A stretch of DNA of 8,569 nucleotides, taken from contig JAFMJX010000071.1 in the NCBI GenBank assembly GCA_017853235.1, positions 1 through 8,569 on the forward strand, given 5' to 3'. Position 1 is the stretch's first letter, and each line of letters begins with the position of its first letter. Shown piece by piece: positions 1-6,838 of this stretch. The translations under genes and the position numbers were made by a program. The notes beneath the pieces were generated by a model, which searched no databases, was not told the DNA's origin, and saw only the letters and a list, made by a program, of their open reading frames with translations. The stretch is from Chitinophagaceae bacterium. Lineage in GTDB: Bacteria; Bacteroidota; Bacteroidia; Chitinophagales; Chitinophagaceae.

Positions 1-95
1 AAATTAAAAAGCCTTTTTGACTCTAATTATTTAAAATTTCAATAACTAATATATTACTAAGTCATTAAAAATAATTTCAATTTATAGATTAAAAT

Positions 96-1865
96 ATGAA
101 TACATTTTTTGATTACAATAATGAACAAGTTGCTAATCTTCCATTACATTTAAGAAAATATATAGTTGAACAAGAATATGAAAAATACACTTCAATAAAT
201 CATGCTGTATGGCGTTATGTAATGCGTCAAAATTATAGCTTCTTAAAAAATGTAGCCTATTACCCTTACATACCAGGTTTAAAAAAAGCGGGTCTTACCA
301 TTGAAAAAATTCCAAGTTTGCAAGAAATCAATGATGCATTACAAGATATTGGGTGGGGCGCCGTAACCGTTGATGGTTTTATCCCACCAGCAGCCTTTAT
401 GGAATTTCAAGCCTACCGTGTTTTGGTGATTGCGGCAGATATTAGACAACTTGAACACATAGAATACACATCAGCACCAGATATTATTCATGAATCAGCT
501 GGACATGCTCCAATAATAAGTGAAACTAAATACAATCAATACTTAAGTTATTTGGGGAAATTAGGTACCAAGGCTTTATTTTCTTCAAAAGATTATGAAT
601 TATATGAATCTATTCGTGCTCTTTCAATTTTAAAAGAAGTCCCCAATGTTGATAAAGAGGAATTAGCAAAAGCTGAAGCAAAAGTCTTATTCAATCAACA
701 AAACTTAGGGGCCCCATCAGAAATGGCACTTTTAAGTAGACTACAATGGTGGTCTGTAGAATATGGATTAATTGGTGATCTTGATAATCCTAAAATATAC
801 GGTGCTGGTTTACTGTCTTCTATTGGAGAAAGCGCCTCATGTATGCGTCCGGAAGTAAAAAAAATACCATATACAATTGACGCTATCAATTTTAGTTACG
901 ACATCACTAAAGAACAACCACAACTATTTGTAACACCAACTTTTCAAAATTTAATTGATGTATTAAAACAATTTGAAAACAAAATGGCGTACAGAGTGGG
1001 TGGTCTTAAAAGTATTTTAAAAGCAATTGAGTGTAAAAATATATGTACTGCAACTTTTAGTTCTGGCATTCAAGTTTCTGGTGTTTTTAGTGAGGTGTAC
1101 AAAGACAAAAAAGATGAAATTAAATATATTAAAACAATTGGCCCTACAACTCTTTGTTTTAACGAACAACTTATTACAGGACACGGACCCCAATATCACG
1201 CTGATGGCTTTGGTTCTCCTGTTGGTCAACTTTTAGATTGCAACAAAAAATTAGAAGAATTTACAAAACAAGATTTAATTCAGTTTGGTTTAGTTTTAGA
1301 CACCCCTGTTTATTTGAAATTTGAAAATGGTATCGTTGTAAATGGAATACTGAAAAATATTTATTTCAAAAATGATAAATTAATTCTTCTTACTTTTGAA
1401 AAATGTTCTGTAACTGATACCGATGGTAATTCCTATTTTGAGCCATCCTGGGGAAATTACGATATGGCTGTAGGTGATTCAATTCAGTCTGTTTTTAATG
1501 GTACTGCTGATAAAAATATTTTTGAAGACCAATTGTATGTTTCTCCTCAAAGAACTTTTCAGCAAAACTATACAGATAAGGATTTAAAATATCAATATTT
1601 ATTTCAACAAATCAGAAACTTTAGGGAACTTGAAAAAAAGGATGATACACTATTTAAGATTTGGCATACATTGCAAAATGAATTTTCAGAAGATTGGTTA
1701 GGAGCACTTGAAATTTTGGAGTTAGTTGATACCGATCCTAATAATTCGAATTTAGCAAGCGAAATTAGAAGTTATTTAAATTCACAAAAAAAGAGGTACC
1801 CTAAATTCAAAAAATTAATCACAGATGGGTTGAGTATAATTGATTCTAAATTGAAGTTTGAATAA
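96..1865 (+). CDS. phhA: Phenylalanine 4-monooxygenase, long form with C-terminal extension
   Basis: This cytoplasmic enzyme is predicted to hydroxylate L-phenylalanine to L-tyrosine with a tetrahydropterin and O2, the first step of the pathway encoded here. The iron-site motif PDIIHESAGHAP gives His132 and His137, and the third ligand is Glu222 in WSVEYGL; the family block YGAGLLSSIGE follows at 235-245. There is no N-terminal ACT regulatory domain. Two oddities stand out. The spacing from His137 to Glu222 is 85 residues against 40 in human PAH (His290 to Glu330), so about 45 residues (roughly 158-203, Lys/Glu-rich and probably helical) are inserted. The catalytic core ends near residue 280-300, and about 290 further residues follow, whereas typical bacterial enzymes stop at about 260-300 in total. 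The start ATG has an A/T-rich leader and no Shine-Dalgarno. The 3' end overlaps the opposing flavoprotein gene by 20 bp. The catalytic assignment is strong; preference for Phe over Tyr or Trp rests on the neighbours. Confidence 0.93.
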   Translation: MNTFFDYNNEQVANLPLHLRKYIVEQEYEKYTSINHAVWRYVMRQNYSFLKNVAYYPYIPGLKKAGLTIEKIPSLQEINDALQDIGWGAVTVDGFIPPAAFMEFQAYRVLVIAADIRQLEHIEYTSAPDIIHESAGHAPIISETKYNQYLSYLGKLGTKALFSSKDYELYESIRALSILKEVPNVDKEELAKAEAKVLFNQQNLGAPSEMALLSRLQWWSVEYGLIGDLDNPKIYGAGLLSSIGESASCMRPEVKKIPYTIDAINFSYDITKEQPQLFVTPTFQNLIDVLKQFENKMAYRVGGLKSILKAIECKNICTATFSSGIQVSGVFSEVYKDKKDEIKYIKTIGPTTLCFNEQLITGHGPQYHADGFGSPVGQLLDCNKKLEEFTKQDLIQFGLVLDTPVYLKFENGIVVNGILKNIYFKNDKLILLTFEKCSVTDTDGNSYFEPSWGNYDMAVGDSIQSVFNGTADKNIFEDQLYVSPQRTFQQNYTDKDLKYQYLFQQIRNFRELEKKDDTLFKIWHTLQNEFSEDWLGALEILELVDTDPNNSNLASEIRSYLNSQKKRYPKFKKLITDGLSIIDSKLKFE

Positions 1866-2685
1866 TCTCCCACGCAACTTGAATTGATTGACTTGATAAA
1901 GCTGATTTAATTTTTAAGATAGTTGCCTCAGAAAAATGAGATTTAACTTTTAAACTATCATCTGGTAACATATTAATATTTGCGAGTTGCGCTTTTTCAT
2001 TATTGGTCAACAAATTAGAAGTAAGGATTCCTATAGGAAGTTGATCAAAGCCAATCCCCAATTTTGTATTTGGCTTTTCCACTTTAAATAAATTTTCTTC
2101 AGTAATTCTGGCATACCAATCACCCCCTAATCTAGCCACCAAATCTAATTTAGCTTGATCAATATTATTATTTGCATCTAGCACTTCCTCTTTTATATGT
2201 ATTTTCTTAATGAATGCTAAAACTAAATTTCCCGCACCCGCTTTTTCACCTAAAGTAACCACTTCTTGAATAATACACTCAAGTTGTATAGGCGCTTCAG
2301 CTACCCTAGGTGGTTTTACAAGTTCAGAAGCTAATGCTGTAAATCCTGCTTTTACAAATTCATTGGTGCCCTTTGGATAATCACAACTTGTTAATGACAT
2401 TTGTTGCACCATTTCATAGTTCACAATGTTAATTACGCATTCTGGAACCAATTTTATATTTTCAAGTGTATGTTTTGTTGTATTATCTCTTACTCTTCTT
2501 GAAGGTGAAAAAATACAAACTGGAGGATTCATGCTAAATATATTAAAAAAACTAAAAGGACTAAGATTTACATTGCCATCCAAATCAATTGTGGAAGCAA
2601 AACAAATAGGCCTTGGGGCAATAGCATATTGTAAATATTGTTGTATTTGTTGCGTACTTAATTGATCTGTTGATAAGGTTAGCAT
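1846..2685 (-). CDS. Flavin reductase-like FMN-binding split-barrel protein
   Basis: The 279-residue protein belongs to the flavin reductase-like (DIM6/NTAB, split-barrel FMN-binding) family. The N-terminal half (about 15-165) has the expected pattern: AIAPRPICFAS near residue 21, then N-L-S-P-F-S-F-F-N at 40-48 and P-P-V-C-I-F-S at 54-60, the strand-turn region that binds flavin phosphate in relatives. Residues 186-192 read LGGDWYA, a motif I associate with one subgroup of these proteins, followed by a roughly 85-residue, mostly helical tail not needed for the barrel. It lies 20 bp downstream of the fumarylacetoacetase gene on the same strand, so the two are probably co-transcribed. Its stop (TAG) lies inside the end of phhA. 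No oxygenase in this cluster is a two-component flavin monooxygenase, so a reductase-partner role is not evident and the substrate is unknown. Family assignment is confident; the pathway role is open. Confidence 0.85.
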   Translation of the reverse strand: MLTLSTDQLSTQQIQQYLQYAIAPRPICFASTIDLDGNVNLSPFSFFNIFSMNPPVCIFSPSRRVRDNTTKHTLENIKLVPECVINIVNYEMVQQMSLTSCDYPKGTNEFVKAGFTALASELVKPPRVAEAPIQLECIIQEVVTLGEKAGAGNLVLAFIKKIHIKEEVLDANNNIDQAKLDLVARLGGDWYARITEENLFKVEKPNTKLGIGFDQLPIGILTSNLLTNNEKAQLANINMLPDDSLKVKSHFSEATILKIKSALSSQSIQVAWEIIQTSI

Positions 2686-2705
2686 CTGAAATTATGTTTA
2701 TTCAA

Positions 2706-3701
2706 TTATTTTTTTAAAGAAAGTATAGACCAATCCGTTGATTCTGCTTTAATGGTATTAACTAATGATCCTAAACCATCTATTTGCATTGTCACGACAT
2801 CATTTGGTTGTAGCCACTGTGGTATATAGTTAGGGTTTATTAATTTACCCGTACCATTTAATTCTAAAAAACAACCAGTACCCACTGTACCAGAACCAAT
2901 AACTTCACCAGGATAAATTGTGACTCCATAGGATACTCTCTCAATAATTTCAGCAAAAGTCCAGTCCATATCTTTTACGTTACCTTCTGAAACTAATATA
3001 TCGTTTACCCAACATTTCATAGATAAGTTATAATTGTTTCCTACATGTCCTTGTTTAGCTGGAACCAAACATGATTCTAATTCATTGGGTGTAACTAACC
3101 ATGGTCCAATTACCGTAGAAAAATCTTTTCCTTTTGCTGGTCCTAAATTTAATAGCATTTCTTCCATTTGTAATTTTCTCGCACTAAGATCATTCATGAT
3201 GGTAAAACCTGCAATGTAATTATCAGCATCTTTTGCTTTTATATTTCTACCTTCTTTACCTATCACAATGGCAATTTCTAATTCAAAATCAAGTTGCTGA
3301 AAATGATCTGGCATACAATACACATTTCCCGGTCCTTGAACTGCATTGTGATTCGTAAAATAAAATATAGGATATTGATCAAATTCTTGAATCATTTCTA
3401 CTCCTCTGTTTCTTCTAGCAGCTGCTACATGTTGACGAAATGCATACCCATCTCTACAAGAAATAGGACGAGGCACTGGTGCTAACAATTCCACATCTTT
3501 AACAGGAGAAATTAAATTTTGAGCCCCTACCATAGATAGAAGCTTTTTTTCAGCTTCTTGCTTTATTTTATCATCTAATTTTAAGAAACTAATAATGTCG
3601 TTGGAGAGAGTTTCATTGACTTCATGAAGGGGATAAATTTCATTCTTCACCACTGCCCCTATTTTAACTTCCCCATTTTGTAAATAACTAACTAATTTCA
3701 T
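2706..3701 (-). CDS. fahA: Fumarylacetoacetase (short FAH-family hydrolase)
   Basis: Predicted to cleave 4-fumarylacetoacetate into fumarate and acetoacetate, the last ring-derived step of tyrosine catabolism. Residues matching mouse FAH are visible: Asp84 and His91 in RDGYAFRQH (the same 7-residue spacing as metal ligand Asp126 and catalytic His133), Glu140 and Glu142 in DFELEIA (Glu199/Glu201), Asp171 in NDLSAR (Asp233), and Lys192 in GKDFSTVIGPW (Lys253). The C-terminal GSGTVGTGCFLEL block (269-281) is typical of FAH-family hydrolases, but I could not place the equivalent of mouse Glu364. At 331 residues it is about 90 shorter than animal FAH (about 420), with a shorter N-terminal domain. 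It is the first gene of a minus-strand pair, divergent from hmgA. The family also includes hydrolases of other acylpyruvates; the assignment to fumarylacetoacetate relies on the adjacent hmgA and hppD and is probable. Confidence 0.88.
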   Translation of the reverse strand: MKLVSYLQNGEVKIGAVVKNEIYPLHEVNETLSNDIISFLKLDDKIKQEAEKKLLSMVGAQNLISPVKDVELLAPVPRPISCRDGYAFRQHVAAARRNRGVEMIQEFDQYPIFYFTNHNAVQGPGNVYCMPDHFQQLDFELEIAIVIGKEGRNIKAKDADNYIAGFTIMNDLSARKLQMEEMLLNLGPAKGKDFSTVIGPWLVTPNELESCLVPAKQGHVGNNYNLSMKCWVNDILVSEGNVKDMDWTFAEIIERVSYGVTIYPGEVIGSGTVGTGCFLELNGTGKLINPNYIPQWLQPNDVVTMQIDGLGSLVNTIKAESTDWSILSLKK

Positions 3702-3771
3702 TGATTATCAATATTTTATGAAGTATTTATTTTCCTTTAATTATGTTAGAAATGAGAAGATGATTCTTTCT

Positions 3772-3779
3772 CAAAGTTA
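3772..3779 (-). promoter_or_regulatory. Candidate Bacteroidota -7 promoter box for fahA
   Basis: On the minus strand the sequence reads TAACTTTG, an exact match to the Bacteroidota -7 consensus TAnnTTTG. It would place the transcription start about 60-65 bp before the fahA ATG. The -33 element (TTG or TTTG) is not evident at the usual 17-23 bp spacing; only a TTA is present near there. The match could be chance in A/T-rich DNA, so this is a candidate only. Confidence 0.4.
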
Positions 3780-3800
3780 AAAATAATATTTTATCTTTTG

Positions 3801-3814
3801 CTAATAATTGTTAG
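3801..3814. promoter_or_regulatory. Candidate operator palindrome in the fahA-hmgA gap
   Basis: CTAATAATTGTTAG is a dyad in which six of seven base pairs match (only the T-G pair at positions 5 and 10 fails). It sits where the -33 region of the fahA promoter would fall and directly after the imperfect plus-strand box at 3792-3800, so a bound protein could affect both directions. No regulator gene lies in the window to pair with it. A/T-rich dyads of this length are not rare, so confidence is low. Confidence 0.25.
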
Positions 3815-3840
3815 TATTGTGGTGCTTGAAAATGTAATTT

Positions 3841-5007
3841 ATGCCAATATACCACACATTGGGAAAGATTCCCGCAAAAAGACATACCATATACAGACAA
3901 CCTAATGGAAAACTGTATGCAGAAGAGTTGGTTTCAACAGAAGGATTCTCAGGAATGTATTCTTTAGTTTATCATACGCATCCTCCTACCATTGTTAAAT
4001 CATTAGGTAATCCATATTCAGTGGAACCTAAAATTGCAAAAGAAAAACATTTACGTCATACTAGTTTATTAGGTTTTAATATCAAACCTGAAGATGATTA
4101 TTTAAAAAGCAGAAAACCTGTTTTAGTAAACGCTGATTTACAAATTTCTTTAGCTGCTCCAAAAAAATCAATGACAGATTATTTTTATAAAAATAGTCAG
4201 GCCGATGAAGTAATCTTTATACATAAAGGTACAGGCACATTAAAAACTGGATTTGGAAAAATTAAGTTTTCTTATGGAGACTATCTGATAGTTCCAAGAG
4301 GTACTATTTATCAAATAGAATTTAATGACGAAAACAACAGACTATTCATTATTGAAAGTTATAGTCCTATTCGTTTTCCTAAGCGTTACCAAAATCAGTT
4401 TGGGCAGTTAATGGAACATGCCCCTTTCTGTGAAAGAGATATTAGACGACCCAATGAATTAGAAACTTTTGATCAAGAAGGTGATTTTAAAATATTAATA
4501 AAAAAGCAAGGCTTAATTTATCCATACGTTTATGGTACCCATCCTTTTGATTTTATTGGTTGGGATGGATATCATTATCCATGGGCATTTTCTATACATA
4601 ATTTTGAACCAATTACAGGTAGAGTTCATCAACCTCCTCCTGTTCACCAAACATTTGAAGCTCACAATTTTGTAATCTGCTCCTTTGTACCTAGAAAATA
4701 CGATTATCACCCTGAATCCATTCCTGCTCCTTATAACCATAGTAATGTAGATAGTGATGAAGTGTTGTATTATGTCGATGGAGATTTTATGAGTAGAAAA
4801 TCAGTGGTGCAAGGCCAAATAACACTTCATCCAGGAGGAATACCACATGGACCACATCCTGGTAGCGTAGAAAAATCAATTGGTAAAGAAAAAACGGACG
4901 AATTAGCTGTCATGATTGACCCTTTTAAACCTTTGATGATTACAGAAGATGCATTATTAATTGAAGATGAAAACTATCACAAAAGTTGGCAACATAATAT
5001 AGAATAA
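3841..5007 (+). CDS. hmgA: Homogentisate 1,2-dioxygenase
   Basis: This Fe(II) cupin enzyme opens the ring of homogentisate with O2 to give maleylacetoacetate. Ligands matching human HGD are His300 in PYNHSN (His335), Glu307 in SDEV (Glu341) and His336 in IPHGPH (His371); the spacing from first to last ligand is 36 residues in both proteins. His263 in GRVHQPPP aligns with the catalytic base His292. HPFDFIGWDG (234-243) and the C-terminal DENYHKSW (376-383) match conserved blocks of the human enzyme (SPFDVVGWHG, DENYHKCW). At 388 residues it is about 50 shorter than the human form, mainly from a compact N-terminal region. It is the first gene of a plus-strand pair with hppD (35-bp gap), divergent from fahA. 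The family assignment is very secure. Confidence 0.96.
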   Translation: MPIYHTLGKIPAKRHTIYRQPNGKLYAEELVSTEGFSGMYSLVYHTHPPTIVKSLGNPYSVEPKIAKEKHLRHTSLLGFNIKPEDDYLKSRKPVLVNADLQISLAAPKKSMTDYFYKNSQADEVIFIHKGTGTLKTGFGKIKFSYGDYLIVPRGTIYQIEFNDENNRLFIIESYSPIRFPKRYQNQFGQLMEHAPFCERDIRRPNELETFDQEGDFKILIKKQGLIYPYVYGTHPFDFIGWDGYHYPWAFSIHNFEPITGRVHQPPPVHQTFEAHNFVICSFVPRKYDYHPESIPAPYNHSNVDSDEVLYYVDGDFMSRKSVVQGQITLHPGGIPHGPHPGSVEKSIGKEKTDELAVMIDPFKPLMITEDALLIEDENYHKSWQHNIE

Positions 5008-5042
5008 AAAATAATTACAAAAATAAATCATATCAAATAACA

Positions 5043-6152
5043 ATGGGAAGCAATGAAATTTATCAGGACTTTTTACCACTAATAGGAACTGATTACGTAG
5101 AGTTATATGTGGGAAACGCAAAACAAGCTGCACATTATTATAAAACGGCTTTTGGTTATCAAAATTATGCATATAGTGGCCCAGAAACCGGTGATAAAGT
5201 AAAAGTATCATATGTTTTAGTTCAAGAGAAAGTAAAATTAATTTTAACTACCCCTTTGCATTCCAATAATGAAATTGCAGAACATATAAATAAACATGGC
5301 GATGGAGTAAAAGCAATTGCACTTACTGTAGTGGATGCTTATGACGCATTTGAGCAAACAGTAAAGAGAGGTGCCAAGCCTTACATGAAGCCTCAAACTA
5401 TACAAGATGAAAATGGAGAAATAAAAATGAGTGGTATACATATATATGGCGACACGGTACATTTATTTGTAGAAAGAAAAAATTACAATGGCATATTCAT
5501 GCCAGGATTTAGAAAATTAGAAAATAGCTATAACCCAACACCAGTTGGACTTAAATATATTGATCATTGTGTAGGAAATGTGGGGTGGAATCAAATGAAC
5601 ACCTGGGTAAAATTTTATGAGGAAGTCATGGGATTTAAAAATATTCTAACTTTTGATGACAAGCAAATTTCAACAGAATACTCTGCCCTCATGAGCAAAG
5701 TGATGAGCAATGGAAATGGATTTGTAAAATTTCCTATCAATGAACCTGCGGAAGGAAAAAAGAAATCTCAAGTAGAAGAGTATCTAGATTTTTATAAAGA
5801 TGCCGGTGTACAACATATTGCAATTTCAACCGATAATATTGTTGATACCGTTGAAAAATTAAGTAGTCGAGGTGTAGAATTTTTAAATATTCCTTCCACT
5901 TACTATGACGATTTATTAGACCGAATAGGACCCATTGATGAAGACGTTGAGCCACTTAAAAAATTAGGCATACTTGTGGATAGAGATGATGAAGGGTATT
6001 TATTACAAATATTTACCAAACCGGTTGAAGATAGACCTACATTATTTTTTGAAATTATTCAAAGGAAAGGAGCCAAATCTTTTGGTGCAGGAAATTTCAA
6101 AGCCTTATTTGAAGCTTTGGAAAGAGAACAAGATTTGCGAGGTAACTTATAA
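5043..6152 (+). CDS. hppD: 4-hydroxyphenylpyruvate dioxygenase
   Basis: This non-haem Fe(II) enzyme converts 4-hydroxyphenylpyruvate plus O2 to homogentisate and CO2, feeding the product of the preceding gene. Two vicinal-oxygen-chelate domains are seen, about 14-145 and 168-330. The metal ligands lie in the second: His175 in YIDHCVGN, His258 in GVQHIA and Glu337 in FFEIIQR. Gln322 in LQIFTKP fits the active-site glutamine of the family. The C-terminal run GNFKALFEALEREQDLRG (350-367) is a hallmark of this enzyme. PINEP at 231-235 keeps the Asn/Pro pattern of HPPD rather than of the related hydroxymandelate synthase. Length (369) is normal for bacteria. It follows hmgA by 35 bp and is probably co-transcribed; a hairpin terminator begins 14 bp after its stop. 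Confidence 0.96.
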   Translation: MGSNEIYQDFLPLIGTDYVELYVGNAKQAAHYYKTAFGYQNYAYSGPETGDKVKVSYVLVQEKVKLILTTPLHSNNEIAEHINKHGDGVKAIALTVVDAYDAFEQTVKRGAKPYMKPQTIQDENGEIKMSGIHIYGDTVHLFVERKNYNGIFMPGFRKLENSYNPTPVGLKYIDHCVGNVGWNQMNTWVKFYEEVMGFKNILTFDDKQISTEYSALMSKVMSNGNGFVKFPINEPAEGKKKSQVEEYLDFYKDAGVQHIAISTDNIVDTVEKLSSRGVEFLNIPSTYYDDLLDRIGPIDEDVEPLKKLGILVDRDDEGYLLQIFTKPVEDRPTLFFEIIQRKGAKSFGAGNFKALFEALEREQDLRGNL

Positions 6153-6159
6153 AAGTAAT

Positions 6160-6819
6160 TCAATCAAAAGCCATTTCTGGGATATCACCATCTATGATGA
6201 GTTTCCCAAGAGTGGCTTTTTTTATTGTGTCAACTGAAACACCTGGCGCTCTTTCTAACAATTTAAATCCTCCTTGAGGTAATATTGATATAACTGCAAG
6301 TTCAGTGACAATTTTTTTCACACATCTAATGCCTGTAAGTGGTAAAGTGCACTTAGGTAGTAATTTACTTTCTCCAGATTTATTTACATGTTGCATAGCT
6401 ACAATAATATTTTTTGCTGATGCAACTAAATCCATGGCCCCTCCCATCCCTTTGACCATTTTACCAGGTATTTTCCAATTAGCTATATCCCCATTTTCAG
6501 AAACTTCCATTGCACCCAATATTGTTAAATCAATTTTTTGTGCATGAATCATACCAAAACTCATTGCTGAGTCAAATAATGCAGCACCTGGCATCATTGT
6601 AATTGTTTGTTTACCAGCATTAATTAAATCTGGATCAACTTCGGACTCAGTAGGGAAAGGTCCCATACCCAAAAGCCCATTTTCTGACTGAAAGCATACT
6701 TCAATATTTTTAGGGATATAATTTGCTACCAAAGTGGGTATACCTATTCCCAAATTCACGTATGAATTATTTTGAATTTCTTTTGCAATTCTTTTTGCAA
6801 TTGCTTCTTTATCTAACAT
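6160..6819 (-). CDS. scoB: 3-oxoacid CoA-transferase subunit B
   Basis: The beta subunit of succinyl-CoA:3-oxoacid (acetoacetate) CoA-transferase moves CoA from succinyl-CoA to acetoacetate, giving acetoacetyl-CoA. The catalytic glutamate that carries the covalent CoA thioester is Glu46 in QSENGLLGMGP (44-54), the defining motif of this subunit. VNLGIGIPTLVA near residue 21 and KGMGGAMDLVA near 123 are further family blocks. The 219-residue length is normal. It lies 19 bp after scoA on the same strand. In this cluster it would activate the acetoacetate released by fumarylacetoacetase. Its last 20 or so codons also encode the hppD-side terminator hairpin, and its stop is only 7 bp from the hppD stop. 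Confidence 0.95.
   Translation of the reverse strand: MLDKEAIAKRIAKEIQNNSYVNLGIGIPTLVANYIPKNIEVCFQSENGLLGMGPFPTESEVDPDLINAGKQTITMMPGAALFDSAMSFGMIHAQKIDLTILGAMEVSENGDIANWKIPGKMVKGMGGAMDLVASAKNIIVAMQHVNKSGESKLLPKCTLPLTGIRCVKKIVTELAVISILPQGGFKLLERAPGVSVDTIKKATLGKLIIDGDIPEMAFD
6166..6223 (+). terminator. Intrinsic terminator for hmgA-hppD, inside the scoB coding end
   Basis: A long imperfect hairpin starts 14 bp after the hppD stop. AAAAGCCA (6166-6173) pairs perfectly with TGGCTTTT (6213-6220), the stem continues through 6175-6177/6210-6212, and TGGGA (6178-6182) pairs with TCCCA (6204-6208). A small inner CATC/GATG hairpin sits at 6189-6199. Seven T residues (6217-6223) follow on the plus strand. 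The whole structure lies within the scoB reading frame on the other strand. In the minus direction the stem ends in four T residues, so weaker bidirectional action is possible. Confidence 0.65.
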
Positions 6820-6838
6820 TTGAAAAATAGGTTTATAA

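Larger units (their letters stand above)
3702..3840. promoter_or_regulatory. Divergent promoter region between fahA and hmgA
   Basis: This 139-bp A/T-rich gap must hold the promoters of both the fahA-flavoprotein pair (minus) and the hmgA-hppD pair (plus). No Shine-Dalgarno is visible before either start. No open reading frame of note lies inside. The best promoter element is the minus-strand -7 box at 3772-3779. On the plus strand only imperfect matches exist: TATCTTTTG at 3792-3800 (one extra base relative to TAnnTTTG) and TAGTATTG at 3812-3819 (one mismatch). An in-frame upstream start for hmgA is excluded, because the ATG at 3832 is followed immediately by a stop. Confidence 0.6.

Noticed and set aside
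47..56. Perfect 10-bp palindrome TAATATATTA upstream of phhA, sharing CTAATA with the dyad at 3801-3814
   Set aside because: Only A and T, only the left half resembles the other site, and such strings are expected by chance in this leader.
1017..1236. Two opposed short open frames (about 70 residues) within phhA
   Set aside because: They overlap a well-supported reading frame on both strands and show no recognisable protein features.
1811..1848. AATCA/TGATT hairpin followed on the minus strand by a T-run, as a terminator for the flavoprotein gene
   Set aside because: Only 5 A/T-rich base pairs with a loop of about 19 bases; too weak to call.
4957..5211. 84-residue minus-strand frame spanning the hmgA-hppD junction
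   Set aside because: Hydrophobic and aromatic-rich because it is antisense to A-rich coding sequence; no start signal and it covers parts of two secure genes.
5043..6152. Hydroxymandelate synthase instead of 4-hydroxyphenylpyruvate dioxygenase
   Set aside because: The PINEP segment and C-terminal GNFKALFEALEREQ block fit HPPD, and the adjacent hmgA consumes homogentisate.
5974..6237. 87-residue plus-strand open frame across the hppD end and scoB end
   Set aside because: It lies inside hppD in another frame and runs into scoB antisense; its composition looks like a frame shadow and both overlapped genes are secure.
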